A DNA stretch of 64,000 bases from an uncultured Clostridia bacterium. GTDB lineage: Bacteria; Bacillota; Clostridia; Peptostreptococcales; Anaerovoracaceae. A program made the translations under genes and the position numbers. This document shows, one piece after another, positions 16,499 to 25,717 of this stretch; positions within the stretch are counted from its first letter, which is position 1, and each line of letters begins with the position of its first letter. A model generated the notes under the pieces. The model was not told where the DNA came from, did not search any database, and worked only from the letters and a program-made list of their open reading frames with translations. The stretch is taken from assembly GCA_937900415.1 (NCBI GenBank), contig CALCEY010000010.1:233262-297261 (forward strand), written 5' to 3'.

Positions 16499-17746
16499 TT
16501 ATTTATATTCTTCCCTCAGAGCTTTGATGAGTCTGTCTATTCTGTCTGCTACATTGATAAAATCAGCCTCTTTATATCCTCTCGTAGTCATCGGAGCCGT
16601 TCCTATTCGCACGCCTGAAGTTTCCTTGGGAGTACGTTTTTCACAAGGAACGCAGTTCTTATTCAGCGTTATTCCTATTTCGTCGCATCTCTCCTGAAGG
16701 ATTCTTCCGCTGAAAGGCTCGTCTGACAAATCAAGCAGTATCAGATGATTGTCCGTTCCTCCGGTTACTACTTTATAACCGAGCTCCGTAAATCTGTCGG
16801 AAAGCGCCTTACAATTTTTTACTACCTGTTTGATATATTCCTTGTATTCAGGCCGCATAGCCTCCTCGGCGCAAACGGCCTTTCCGGCTATGACATGCTC
16901 GAGAGGTCCGCCTTGAGCGTAAGGAAAAACTGCACTGTCGACCTTCTTCGCCAGCTCCTTTCTTGCGAAAATAAGTCCTCCTCTCGGACCTCTTAAAGTC
17001 TTATGGGTCGTAGTAGTGATTATATCCGCATAGCCGAAAGGTGAAGGATGTGCTCCGCCTGCAACAAGCCCTGCTATATGAGCCATATCGACCATGAAAT
17101 ATGCTTCGTTTTCTTTTGCTATCTCTGCAAAAGCAGCAAAGTCTATTATTCTGGAATAAGCTGAGGCTCCGGCAAGTATCAGCTTAGGTTTATATTCACC
17201 GGCCTTCTTTTTAACGTCCTCCATATCAATGTAGCCTCTTTCGTCCACATCGTAAAACACTACGTTATAAAGCTTTCCGCTGAAATTGACGGCTGAGCCG
17301 TGGGTCAGATGTCCTCCGTTGTCAAGCGACATAGAAAGAATTGTATCTCCCGGATTCAACACAGATTTAAAAGCGGCAAAATTAGCCTGCGAGCCGCTGT
17401 GAGGCTGCACATTTACATGATAATCGGTATCGAATACTTTTCTCCAGACGTCACAGGCATATTCCTCCAGCTGATCTACAAATTCCGTTCCTCCGTAATA
17501 ACGGCCAGTGTTTCCTGAGGTACGAACATCAGGATACCCTTCAGCATACTTCCAGCTGAGACAGCTTCCGCATGCGGCAAGAACTGCCTCGGAGCAATAA
17601 TTTTCCGAAGCGATGAGCTCTACGTTATTCTTCTGTCTGTTATATTCCTTTTCTATGAGACCGCCGACAATAGGCGAAGCCTTCTTAATGAATTCTATGT
17701 TGTCTACGTTATATCTGCTGTCATCGTTTCCCTTAATATCAAACAT
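16499..17746 (-). CDS. glyA: Serine hydroxymethyltransferase
   Basis: 415 residues, the usual length. PLP enzyme converting serine plus tetrahydrofolate to glycine plus methylene-tetrahydrofolate, main entry of one-carbon units. ELIASENYCSEAVLAA is near residues 43-58, QPHSGSQAN near 114, and the PLP lysine in TTTTHKTLRGPRGG (about 241-254). C-terminal GVRIGTAPMTTRG is typical. The RBS GGAGG lies eight bases upstream. It links functionally with folD, fhs and folC in this window. Confidence 0.97.
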   Translation of the reverse strand: MFDIKGNDDSRYNVDNIEFIKKASPIVGGLIEKEYNRQKNNVELIASENYCSEAVLAACGSCLSWKYAEGYPDVRTSGNTGRYYGGTEFVDQLEEYACDVWRKVFDTDYHVNVQPHSGSQANFAAFKSVLNPGDTILSMSLDNGGHLTHGSAVNFSGKLYNVVFYDVDERGYIDMEDVKKKAGEYKPKLILAGASAYSRIIDFAAFAEIAKENEAYFMVDMAHIAGLVAGGAHPSPFGYADIITTTTHKTLRGPRGGLIFARKELAKKVDSAVFPYAQGGPLEHVIAGKAVCAEEAMRPEYKEYIKQVVKNCKALSDRFTELGYKVVTGGTDNHLILLDLSDEPFSGRILQERCDEIGITLNKNCVPCEKRTPKETSGVRIGTAPMTTRGYKEADFINVADRIDRLIKALREEYK

Positions 17747-17801
17747 TCTTATCCTCCGTATATTTAGCTGACTTTTATCTTATCATAAGTTGTTTTCAGT
17801 T

Positions 17802-18503
17802 TCAATCCTTACTCCAAAGACCGCCGTCCTCTTCCTCAGCCCAGCCTTCTTCAGAAAATTCTTCCATTGCCTCCTCACCGGCCTCCTCAAGCTTTAAAAC
17901 AGATACCTCAAAAGCCTTTCTCATTTCAGACGTCCCGTCGCTGAGCTTTTTCTTATATTCTCTGCTCTGTATTCTGCCCTCTATGTAAATCCTCGTTCCG
18001 ACTCCCATTGTATCGGCATAATTGGCGTTTCTTCCCCATGCTATGCAGGGTATATAATCGGATTTGTTATACATTCTGTTTACCGCTATCATCATATCGC
18101 AGATGTCCCTTCCCAGTGGTGACGTTCTTTTTACGGGCGGTTTGCAGAGAAAGCCTTCAAGAAATACATAGTTTTCATAGTAAATCACGTCTTCATTGGT
18201 GAGAAGTTCTCTTGCGAACACCACTACGTTGAGCTTGTTTCGTCCGCCGACCGTTTCGTTATAAGTTCTCACCTGACCTGTTATTTCAACAAAATCCCCT
18301 GTTTTCAGAGGAGTTTCATATATAAGTCTTTCGGAAATCATCACGTTTATCTCGTCTACATAACCGCTTCTTCTCTCTACGCCAAGCTCAAAAATGTAGA
18401 AAGCCTCCCCGTAAGTCTTATGACTGAATTTAAGCGGGCTCTGTATCTGACCCGCTATTATAATCTTATTGGTTTCATAAATATTGTCAGCTGTGTTTTT
18501 CAT
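17802..18503 (-). CDS. Single-stranded-DNA-binding-type protein with two OB folds
   Basis: 233 residues. Two SSB-like OB folds in tandem: residues about 12-95 (NKIIIAGQIQSPLKFSHKTY... FVEITGQVRTY) and about 108-205 (YVFLEGFLCKPPVKRTSPLG... YIPCIAWGRNANYADTMGVG, IYIEGRIQSREY). The second is the better match to classical SSB/PriB. The tail is acidic (about 208-233, many Glu) but ends GLWSKD rather than the usual DDDIPF tip. Such two-domain proteins occur beside the main SSB in clostridia; the role is inferred as a replication/repair accessory. The RBS is GGGAGGG. Confidence 0.78.
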   Translation of the reverse strand: MKNTADNIYETNKIIIAGQIQSPLKFSHKTYGEAFYIFELGVERRSGYVDEINVMISERLIYETPLKTGDFVEITGQVRTYNETVGGRNKLNVVVFARELLTNEDVIYYENYVFLEGFLCKPPVKRTSPLGRDICDMMIAVNRMYNKSDYIPCIAWGRNANYADTMGVGTRIYIEGRIQSREYKKKLSDGTSEMRKAFEVSVLKLEEAGEEAMEEFSEEGWAEEEDGGLWSKD

Positions 18504-18541
18504 AGATTCCCTCCCAAAGAAACTCGCTATTGTACAGTCTA

Positions 18542-18976
18542 TTATTTTCTTTGGGAAGATATTCCTGTAATATATTTAGTTATTATGGCTACCACCACAA
18601 AGCCCAGTGAAATAGCCAGCGCTATGGTAAGCGCCGAAGTACCGCTTTCCGAAAAAAGCTTTTGGTCGCCGTTTACAAGTCCCGTCATTGTATAATAAAG
18701 GCTTCCCCCCGGTATGAGCGGAACCGCTGCCGCAGTCAAAAATATGGTCGCGGGAGCTCTGTTCATTCTGGCCATTATTTCCGCATACACCGCAACAAAT
18801 ACCGCCGCGATAAAGTATGGAATAAAATATCCTTCTACCTGCTGCTGACAAAGCAGATAGACCATCCACGTCGCCGCGCCTCCGGCGCCGGCCAGTATTA
18901 TCTGTTTCCCTTTCATATTGAAAAAGACTGCAAAACCAATCGAGCCTACAAAGGCTGCCGTAACTTGTACCATCAT
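18542..18976 (-). CDS. ThrE-like exporter subunit, small membrane part (DUF3815 type)
   Basis: 144 residues with four or five membrane helices and the motif AAVPLIPGGSLYYTMTGLVNGD (spans residues about 86-107). That motif is typical of the C-terminal half of ThrE-family threonine/serine exporters. Here the two halves are separate genes: the larger half overlaps it by four bases at 18973-18976. The substrate is not proven for this split type. It is last in a tightly overlapping chain from folC. Confidence 0.85.
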   Translation of the reverse strand: MMVQVTAAFVGSIGFAVFFNMKGKQIILAGAGGAATWMVYLLCQQQVEGYFIPYFIAAVFVAVYAEIMARMNRAPATIFLTAAAVPLIPGGSLYYTMTGLVNGDQKLFSESGTSALTIALAISLGFVVVAIITKYITGISSQRK

Positions 18977-19737
18977 ATACCGCTGCCTCCCGTCAAGATC
19001 AGAGACAGAGCGAAACCACAGGCTATAGAAGCTGCAAGAAGCAGAGAGTTTACCAGCCGCAGCATGCCTGTCGCAATATCTCCTGTAAGCATATCTCTCA
19101 GAGAATTCGTCATTGCTATTCCCGGAATCATCAGCATTATACCGCCTATCATTATCTTGTCTGCATTATCGCCCAGACCCAGCCTGACTGATAAAAGAGT
19201 TACAAACCCGGCTGCCACAGAAACCATGAATACTTTTGCCATCTGATTATCTTCGATTTTTCCGAGAAGAGCCATAAGCCCTGTAATGATAATTCCAAGA
19301 ACTGCCGCTGAAACGGCGTCATACATATTTCCGCCGAAAAATACGGTAAATCCTGAGGCTATCATAACAGCTCCGGCATATTCTATCCATACCGGGAGAC
19401 TTTTCCGTCCCATCACCTCATCATATTTCCTGATAAGCTCGCTGAGAGAAGGTTTTTCCCTGCATATATATCTGGACAAATCGTTTAAATAATCCAGTCT
19501 GTCAAAATTAACCTCGCTCCTTACAATTCTTCTTATCTGAGTTACTATGCTGCCCTCGGGGTCTTCAAAAGTGACTTGGATGTTGGAGGTTATTATGAAG
19601 GAATTGATTCTCGTACATCCATAGGCAGTACACATTCTCGCTATGCTGTCTTCAACCCGCGCAACCTCCGCGCCGCATACGAGCATTTCCTCAGCTATAT
19701 CTAGAATAGCCTGAAGCAATTTTTCATAATTCATCAA
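18973..19737 (-). CDS. ThrE-like exporter subunit, large part (DUF1212 type)
   Basis: 254 residues. The N-terminal cytoplasmic region (about 1-115) contains 'MLVCGAEVARVEDSIARMCTAYG', the DUF1212/ThrE signature. Five membrane helices follow, with 'GIAMTNSLRDMLTGDIATGMLR' before the last. Paired with the small subunit it should form one exporter of the ThrE superfamily (threonine/serine, possibly other small amino acids). Four-base overlaps on both sides (ATGA type) show translational coupling with GNAT upstream and the small subunit downstream. Confidence 0.87.
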   Translation of the reverse strand: MMNYEKLLQAILDIAEEMLVCGAEVARVEDSIARMCTAYGCTRINSFIITSNIQVTFEDPEGSIVTQIRRIVRSEVNFDRLDYLNDLSRYICREKPSLSELIRKYDEVMGRKSLPVWIEYAGAVMIASGFTVFFGGNMYDAVSAAVLGIIITGLMALLGKIEDNQMAKVFMVSVAAGFVTLLSVRLGLGDNADKIMIGGIMLMIPGIAMTNSLRDMLTGDIATGMLRLVNSLLLAASIACGFALSLILTGGSGI

Positions 19738-20204
19738 ACAATCTCCATCTTCATTATTTCAGGATGACACGTTTTTTGATACTGCGGACATTGAGCACAT
19801 TCAAAGAACAGCGGCGCATTTTCCGCAGCCACGCTGTAAAAGCCCAGCTTTCTGAAAAATCCCGGGGCTCTTGCTACCAGATAAAGAGCGTCTCCGCCTC
19901 TATTCCGCACCTCTTTGACTGCTTCATCCATCAAAAGTTTACCTATGCCAAGCTTTCTGTAATCGCTTTCTACTGCGATTCCGTCTATTATATAGCGTTC
20001 TTCCCTTAAAGCCAGCACACAGCCTCCGAGCAGCCTGTCTCCTTCAGCTAAAGCTTCCCAGCACTTGAGTATGTCTGTATCTACTTCTTCATCGCCGTCA
20101 AACTCCAGCTGGTTTTCAACGAAAAATTTTACCAGTTTTTCATACCGGTCAGTAATGCGTATTTCAAATTCACAGTTCGCAATCTGAGCTCCACCTTTAG
20201 ACAT
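19734..20204 (-). CDS. GNAT-family N-acetyltransferase
   Basis: 156 residues. The acetyl-CoA loop reads VESDYRKLGIGKLLMDEA (about 77-94), the Q/RxxGxG/A pattern of GNAT enzymes, followed by LVARAPGFFRKLGF. The C-terminus has three cysteines in CAQCPQYQKTCHP, sometimes seen in ArgA-like acetyltransferases; metal binding is possible but unproven. The substrate is unknown. It overlaps folC upstream by eight bases and the ThrE-like gene downstream by four. Confidence 0.85.
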   Translation of the reverse strand: MSKGGAQIANCEFEIRITDRYEKLVKFFVENQLEFDGDEEVDTDILKCWEALAEGDRLLGGCVLALREERYIIDGIAVESDYRKLGIGKLLMDEAVKEVRNRGGDALYLVARAPGFFRKLGFYSVAAENAPLFFECAQCPQYQKTCHPEIMKMEIV

Positions 20205-21525
20205 TTTTTAATATGCTCCTTATTCTTCCTATCAAGTAAAGAGAGCCGGCGAAAATTATAACGTCAAATTCGTCTTTTCTTTTCATAGCCTCTTCAAATG
20301 CTCTGCGGTAATCCTCCGCTACCGTACATTCGGCTCCTCTTGCCTTTAAAAATTCAGCCAGACGGTCTGCCTTCAGCTTCCTCGGGCTGTCAGGCTCTGT
20401 AGCAATAAACTGATTCGTAACCTTCACGAATCGGTCCGCCATCCTTCTGACATCCTTATCTGCCAGAACGCCGACAACCATGAGTATCTTCTTATCTTTA
20501 AACAAATCTTTGACCGTCTCTGCCATGACCCGTGCGCCGTCTTCATTATGAGCCCCGTCTATGACGACCGTTACCGCTTGTTCTTCAATGTCCGTGCCGC
20601 TGCTGAGCTTAATAGTTTCAAAGCGTCCCGGCTGTACCGCTGCTTTAAAGCCTTCAAATATAGCTTGTCTGCTGAGCTTTACAGCTCCCCGCTCCTCCAT
20701 TATGCTGAGGGCTGTCAAGGCGGCTACAGCGTTTTCGACCTGATGGCCGCCTATCATTGAAATTTCAAGGTTTTCAAACAGCACTCCCTGTATGTCCACA
20801 TCAAATTTGCAGCCGCTTAGGCTTTCTTCCTTTATTGTAACAGGAAGTCCTGCCGTTTCAAAAATCATGCTTTTATGCTCTGCTGCCGCCTTTTCAATGA
20901 CTCGGAGAGCTCTTATATCCTTAGCGCTGGTCACTATAGGACAACCGTCTTTTATTATACCCGCTTTTTCAGCAGCTATTTCTTCTATCGTGTTTCCCAG
21001 CCTGTCCGTATGATCCATTGAAATCGAGGTTATCACGGTCATAAGCGGCGATTTGCATACATTTGTCGAATCTCCGCTTCCTCCGAGTCCAACTTCAAGT
21101 ACCACATAATCGCAGGCTTTTTCCTTAAAGTATAGAAGGGCTATGGCAGTAACTACTTCAAATTCGGTAGGCGACTGATTGCCTTCGTCAGTCATGATTT
21201 TAGCAGCCTTTAAAACCCTGTCTGTATATGCGGCCAAATCCTCATCGCTTATATACTCTCCGTTCAGCTCAATCCTCTCATTAAAAGTTTCTATAAACGG
21301 GGAAATATAAATGCCCGTTTTATATCCAGCTGCTCTCAGTACGCTGTAAATATACCTGCACACAGAACCTTTTCCGTTGGTTCCGGCAACATGTATCACG
21401 TTAAGTTCTTCATGCGGATTTCCCAGAAGCTTTAACAGGCTGTTCATCCTCTCCAAGCCTAGTATGCTGCCGAAACGCTCAAATTCATGTATTTTTTCTA
21501 TCGCTTTTTTACTGTTTTCAATCAT
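20197..21525 (-). CDS. folC: Folylpolyglutamate synthase / dihydrofolate synthase
   Basis: 442 residues. Mur-ligase-family enzyme that adds glutamates to folates. The P-loop is VAGTNGKGSVCRYI (about residues 45-58), and YISPFIETFNERIEL is the folate-loop region. SMDHTDRLGNTIEEIAAEKAGI holds the metal site, VIDGAHNEDGAR the C-terminal domain motif. Sits 32 bases after valS, a common pairing in Firmicutes, and is followed without gap by GNAT and the ThrE pair. Confidence 0.95.
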   Translation of the reverse strand: MIENSKKAIEKIHEFERFGSILGLERMNSLLKLLGNPHEELNVIHVAGTNGKGSVCRYIYSVLRAAGYKTGIYISPFIETFNERIELNGEYISDEDLAAYTDRVLKAAKIMTDEGNQSPTEFEVVTAIALLYFKEKACDYVVLEVGLGGSGDSTNVCKSPLMTVITSISMDHTDRLGNTIEEIAAEKAGIIKDGCPIVTSAKDIRALRVIEKAAAEHKSMIFETAGLPVTIKEESLSGCKFDVDIQGVLFENLEISMIGGHQVENAVAALTALSIMEERGAVKLSRQAIFEGFKAAVQPGRFETIKLSSGTDIEEQAVTVVIDGAHNEDGARVMAETVKDLFKDKKILMVVGVLADKDVRRMADRFVKVTNQFIATEPDSPRKLKADRLAEFLKARGAECTVAEDYRRAFEEAMKRKDEFDVIIFAGSLYLIGRIRSILKNV

Positions 21526-21557
21526 TTTATCACCTTAAAATTTATTTCAGGCGGCTG

Positions 21558-24302
21558 TTATTTGCCGACCTTTGAAGCCACCATTTCAAAGCGTGCCGAA
21601 ACCTTTTCCAGCATATCCTTATACTTAGCCATTTTTTCTCTTTCTTCGTTTACTACCTTTTCGGGAGCCTTGCTTATAAAGCCCTGATTGGAAAGCTTGC
21701 TCTCTACCCTTTTTACTTCTCCTTCAAGGCGTTTCTTTTCCTTGGAAAGTCTATCATATTCAGCATTATAATCTACAAGATCTTCGAGCGGAATATAGAT
21801 TTCAGCCAGCGACGTTACGGCCGACATGACCTCTTCAGGAAGCGCTGATTTCTCCTCCGTAAATACGACCTCTGTAATATTCGCCAGATTTTTTATATAA
21901 CTTTCTCCTGCTTTTACGACGTCCGCCGCAGCATTATCCGTAAGGATAACAGCCCGGAGTTTTCTGCTTGGGGCGGCTTCTGCTTCAGCCCTTATATTTC
22001 TTATGGCTCTTATTATTTCCATAGAAGTTTCAAGAATTTTTTCCGCTTCCGGGAAATCACGCTTTTCGCTTGATTTCGGCCAGCAGGCCTTTATCAGGTA
22101 ATTATCCGGGTTTCCTGCTTCCTCTTCTCCGTGAGGCAGATAACTCCAGATTTCTTCGGTTATAAACGGCATGAACGGATGAAGCATCTTTAACATATTC
22201 TTCAGGCAAGTTACGAGAGTGAACCTCGCTACCTTTTTATCTTCTTCATCGTCACTCCACAGTCTCGGTTTAACCAGCTCTATATACCAGTCGCAGTATT
22301 CATTCCAGATGAGGTCGTAAACCCTTTGGCCTGCCAGCGCCAAATCGTATTTTTCCATGGCTGCCGTCACATATGAAACAGCCTCGTTGACCCTGGAAAT
22401 CATCCATTTATCCTCATCTCTTAATGAAATATTGCTCAAGTCCTCCGTATCTCCGCAGGCCTTGCCGCAGCATCCTTCGCAGCACTTGGCCATTTCTTTG
22501 AAATTGCCATCTTCATCCTGCAAATTCATTATTACAAAGCGGGAAGCATTCCACAGCTTGTTGGCAAAATTCCTGCATGATTCCAGCCTGTCTTCTTTAA
22601 AACGCATATCGTTTCCCGGCGTTATTCCTGTAGTGAGCATGAATCTGAGAGCGTCCGCACCATACTGCTCTATTATTTCCAACGGGTCGATTCCGTTTCC
22701 TAAAGATTTGCTCATCTTGCGTCCTTCTGCATCTCTTACAAGACCGTGAACGTATACATGGTGAAAAGGAGCTTCTCCCATGGCTTCAAGCCCCGAAAAT
22801 ACCATTCTCACCACCCAGAAAAATATTATATCGTATCCCGTCACTAAAACGTCGGTCGGATAGAAGTATTTCAGTTCTTCGGTCTCCTCAGGCCAGCCAA
22901 GCGTCGAGAACGGCCACAGAGCCGATGAAAACCATGTGTCCAGCACGTCCTCATCCTGCCGGAAATGTTTTCCTCCGCACTTAGGACATTCTGACGGCTC
23001 GTCAAAATCCACCGTAACCTCGCCGCAGTCCTGGCAATAATATGCAGGAATCCTGTGTCCCCACCAGAGCTGGCGTGAAATGCACCAGTCTCTTATCTCC
23101 TCAAGCCATCTGAGATAAGTTTTTTCAAATCTGTCAGGCACGTGAGTCAAAGCTCCGCTCTTTGCAGCTTCTATTGCCGGCTTTGCCAGCTTTTCCATCG
23201 CAACGAACCACTGATCCGAAAGCATAGGCTCTATTACGGTGTGACACCTGTAACATTCTCCTACCGGAATGACCTTTTCTTCTGTCTTTACGAGATAACC
23301 TGCTTCTTCAAGATCGGCTACCCATGCTTTGCGGCATTCATAGCGATCCATACCGGCGTATTTGCCGGCCAGCTCATTCATAGTTGCGTCTTTGTTTATG
23401 CAGCTTGGTCTTTCAAGGCCTGCCCTTATACCTACTTCAAAATCGTTAGGGTCGTGTGCCGGAGTAATTTTAACTGCTCCCGTTCCTTTTTCCGGATCGG
23501 GATAAATGTCTTCTATAACGGGAATTTCCTTGCCTATAAGCGGCAGTACAACTTTCTTTCCTACCAGCTCCCTATATCTTTCATCGCTCGGATGAACTGC
23601 TATAGCCTCGTCTGCGAACATAGTTTCCGGTCTTGACGTCGCCACCACTATGCCTTCTCCGCCATCGGCAGCCGGGTATCTGAAGTACCAATACTTTCCG
23701 CTTCTGTCCTCATGCTCAACTTCTGCGTCGGAAAGCGAGGTTTTACATTCAGGACACCAGTTTATCAGCCTGTTTCCTCTGTATATCAGACCTTTTTTAT
23801 AGAGCCTGATGAAGAAGGTCTTTACAGCTTTGTTGCATCCCTCGTCCATGGTGAAGCGTTCTCTGCTCCAGTCGCAGGAATCCCCAAGCTTACGGCACTG
23901 GCGTGTTATTCTTCCGCCGTACTCTTTTTTCCAATCCCATGCTCTTTTCAGGAATTCTTCTCTTCCCAGATCTTCTTTTTCCAGTCCTTCTTCTTCTCTT
24001 ATCTTATTTACCACCTTAACCTCTGTAGCTATGCTGGCATGGTCGGAGCCTGGAAGCCAAAGAGCGCTGTACCCTTCCATTCTCTTCCATCTGGTCAGTA
24101 CGTCCTGAAGAGTCTGGTCAAGGGCATGACCCATATGAAGCTGTCCTGTAATATTAGGAGGCGGCATAACTATCGTAAACGGCTTCTTTTCTTTATCCAC
24201 TTCGGCTCTGAAGCAGCCGTTTTCTTCCCACATATTATAAATGCGTTCTTCAAAATCCTTTGGATTGTAATTCTTAGCCAGATTTTTTTCCATTTGTCTC
24301 AT
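21558..24302 (-). CDS. valS: Valyl-tRNA synthetase
   Basis: 914 residues, class I synthetase that charges tRNA-Val. It has the HIGH-type motif HMGH at residues 56-59 and the KMSKS loop in GRKMSKSLGNGIDP. An editing domain with WCPECKTSLSDAEVE lies between them, as do zinc-like Cys pairs (CQDCGEVTVDFDEPSECPKC, then GGKHF). The C-terminal coiled coil (about 850-914, LSKEKKRLEGEVKRVESKLS) is typical of ValRS. An insert near residues 600-620 has several cysteines (CCEGCCGKACGD), unusual but in a surface region between catalytic and anticodon domains. GAGGAG lies just upstream. The T-box leader controls it. Confidence 0.97.
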   Translation of the reverse strand: MRQMEKNLAKNYNPKDFEERIYNMWEENGCFRAEVDKEKKPFTIVMPPPNITGQLHMGHALDQTLQDVLTRWKRMEGYSALWLPGSDHASIATEVKVVNKIREEEGLEKEDLGREEFLKRAWDWKKEYGGRITRQCRKLGDSCDWSRERFTMDEGCNKAVKTFFIRLYKKGLIYRGNRLINWCPECKTSLSDAEVEHEDRSGKYWYFRYPAADGGEGIVVATSRPETMFADEAIAVHPSDERYRELVGKKVVLPLIGKEIPVIEDIYPDPEKGTGAVKITPAHDPNDFEVGIRAGLERPSCINKDATMNELAGKYAGMDRYECRKAWVADLEEAGYLVKTEEKVIPVGECYRCHTVIEPMLSDQWFVAMEKLAKPAIEAAKSGALTHVPDRFEKTYLRWLEEIRDWCISRQLWWGHRIPAYYCQDCGEVTVDFDEPSECPKCGGKHFRQDEDVLDTWFSSALWPFSTLGWPEETEELKYFYPTDVLVTGYDIIFFWVVRMVFSGLEAMGEAPFHHVYVHGLVRDAEGRKMSKSLGNGIDPLEIIEQYGADALRFMLTTGITPGNDMRFKEDRLESCRNFANKLWNASRFVIMNLQDEDGNFKEMAKCCEGCCGKACGDTEDLSNISLRDEDKWMISRVNEAVSYVTAAMEKYDLALAGQRVYDLIWNEYCDWYIELVKPRLWSDDEEDKKVARFTLVTCLKNMLKMLHPFMPFITEEIWSYLPHGEEEAGNPDNYLIKACWPKSSEKRDFPEAEKILETSMEIIRAIRNIRAEAEAAPSRKLRAVILTDNAAADVVKAGESYIKNLANITEVVFTEEKSALPEEVMSAVTSLAEIYIPLEDLVDYNAEYDRLSKEKKRLEGEVKRVESKLSNQGFISKAPEKVVNEEREKMAKYKDMLEKVSARFEMVASKVGK

Positions 24303-24360
24303 GTTCTCCTCATTTATTTTCTTTGCTGTACGGTTATGTCGGCGGCAGTCTTACAGGCAA

Positions 24361-24620
24361 AAGAAAACCGCCCTTGATTAAAGGACGGATTATTCCGCGG
24401 TACCACCTTTATTCCCCTCTGCTCGTGCGGACGCGGCTTCCGTCATACAATTCCGGCATCTTTATTTCCGTCCGGCAAAAGGGCTCTCATTATCAAAACA
24501 AAACTCAGAAGCAACCTTCGGTAAACGCATTCCCGGAAGCTCTCAGCCGTCGGCTTCCTTCTCTGTAGAGCGCTCGTCTTTACTTACTCCTCTTCATCAC
24601 CGTTTTTATTAAATTACTAT
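24361..24620 (-). promoter_or_regulatory. T-box riboswitch leader of valS
   Basis: The conserved T-box AAGGTGGTACCGCGGAA, read leftwards, covers 24409-24393. It is followed by terminator arms CCGTCCTT / AAGGGCGG (24388-24381 with 24375-24368) and a T-rich run ending near 24361. Upstream, 24430-24600 folds into the stem I region, with a GGAAGC / GCTTCC distal helix and an AGTAAGTAAAGACGAG 5' side. Uncharged tRNA-Val should stabilise the antiterminator. The specifier may be GUU in GAAGGUUGCUUCUGAG; I am not certain. A promoter TTGACT-N17-TAAAAT lies just upstream near 24625-24655. Confidence 0.93.
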
Positions 24621-24665
24621 CTTTTTATTTTATAGAGTGCTGCGGTAAAAGTCAAGAGCTAACGG

Positions 24666-25514
24666 TTAAAATTCAGATGCGGCGCTTACCACATGCTGTA
24701 AAAGCAGAGCGGTAGTCACGCTTCCCACTCCTCCGGGTACGGGCGTCATGGCTTTTACCTTGCCGTCAAGGGAAGCAAAATCTGCGTCTCCGCACATCTT
24801 GCCGTCTTCATCGAAGTTTATTCCCACGTCTACTATTATCTGATTGCTTCCCACATGGTCTTTGCCTATAGTGTTTATCCTTCCGGCGGCGCAGATGACG
24901 ATATCTGATTTCAGGCAGATTTCTTTTAAGTCCTCCGCAGCCGTTTTGCTGTGGCACATGGTTACAGTCGCATTCTTTGAAAGCAGCAGCATGGCCGCAG
25001 GCTTGCCTACGACGAGGCTTCTCCCTATCACAACCGCTCTCCTTCCCGCAGGCTCTATGCCGTAATATTCAAGTATTTTAAGAGCGGCTTCAGCAGTACA
25101 TGGTGGAAAACCCACTCTGTTTCCCGTAAACAAGCTTCCGACGCTCGCATCTGAAATTCCGTCAACATCCTTATCCGGATTTATGGCGTTTCTTACCTTA
25201 TCTTCGTCTATATGAGCGGGAAGCGGTCTGAAAACAAGTATACCGTGAAGCTTGTCGTCTTCATTCATTATCTTAAGTACGTCAAGCACGTCCTCTTCCT
25301 CGGCTTCGCCGTCCATGATATATTTTTCAACGTTTACGCCTAAAGCCTTTGCGGCTTTAACTGCGCTGTTCTCATAAGCTATATCGCTTTCGTTTTCTCC
25401 TATCCGCAAGATTCCCAGAGTTGGCACTATGCCTTTTTCAAGCAGCTCCTCTGCCTTTTCCCGAACCTTTGCTTTTATTTCATCCGCCACCGGCTTTCCT
25501 TTTAGTAATTCCAT
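24666..25514 (-). CDS. folD: FolD-type methylenetetrahydrofolate dehydrogenase (cyclohydrolase residues missing)
   Basis: 282 residues. FolD normally oxidises methylene-THF to methenyl-THF and then hydrolyses it to formyl-THF. The NAD(P) domain is intact (GRSLVVGKPAAMLLL near residues 165-179; PVPGGVGSVT near the C-terminus), as are KDVDG (115-119) and Tyr47. The general lysine four residues after that tyrosine (Lys56 in the human enzyme) is Ala51, and the 'VQLPLP' motif reads VFRPLP, losing the glutamine (human Gln100). Both are needed for cyclohydrolase in studied enzymes. I recall this sequence type as a clostridial clade. It is probably dehydrogenase only. It has its own RBS, and lies upstream of the valS leader on the same strand. 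Confidence 0.9.
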   Translation of the reverse strand: MELLKGKPVADEIKAKVREKAEELLEKGIVPTLGILRIGENESDIAYENSAVKAAKALGVNVEKYIMDGEAEEEDVLDVLKIMNEDDKLHGILVFRPLPAHIDEDKVRNAINPDKDVDGISDASVGSLFTGNRVGFPPCTAEAALKILEYYGIEPAGRRAVVIGRSLVVGKPAAMLLLSKNATVTMCHSKTAAEDLKEICLKSDIVICAAGRINTIGKDHVGSNQIIVDVGINFDEDGKMCGDADFASLDGKVKAMTPVPGGVGSVTTALLLQHVVSAASEF

Positions 25515-25629
25515 TTTGTTTTCTCCTCTGTCCTTCGTATATATGAATTATATCATCGGCGGGGGATTTTGTCCTTATTTTTTTATTGCTTACATAGTTT
25601 GATTTTCTGTGGCAAAAGGACATAAAAAC

Positions 25630-25658
25630 AGCGTAGCAGTTATTAAAACTGCTACGCT
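25630..25658 (-). terminator. Terminator of the wall-protein gene
   Basis: Perfect 11-bp stem AGCGTAGCAGT / ACTGCTACGCT (25630-25640 with 25648-25658), 7-base loop. Read leftwards it is followed by GTTTTTATG. Confidence 0.85.
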
Positions 25659-25717
25659 TGAATTTTCTGATTTTTCAGGCTCACCTCATCGGTGTTCCTT
25701 TTTTATGTCTGTCAGCA

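Noticed and set aside
18700..18712. C6 run as a third homopolymer switch
   Set aside because: Only six bases, inside the ThrE-like small subunit gene and not in a promoter.
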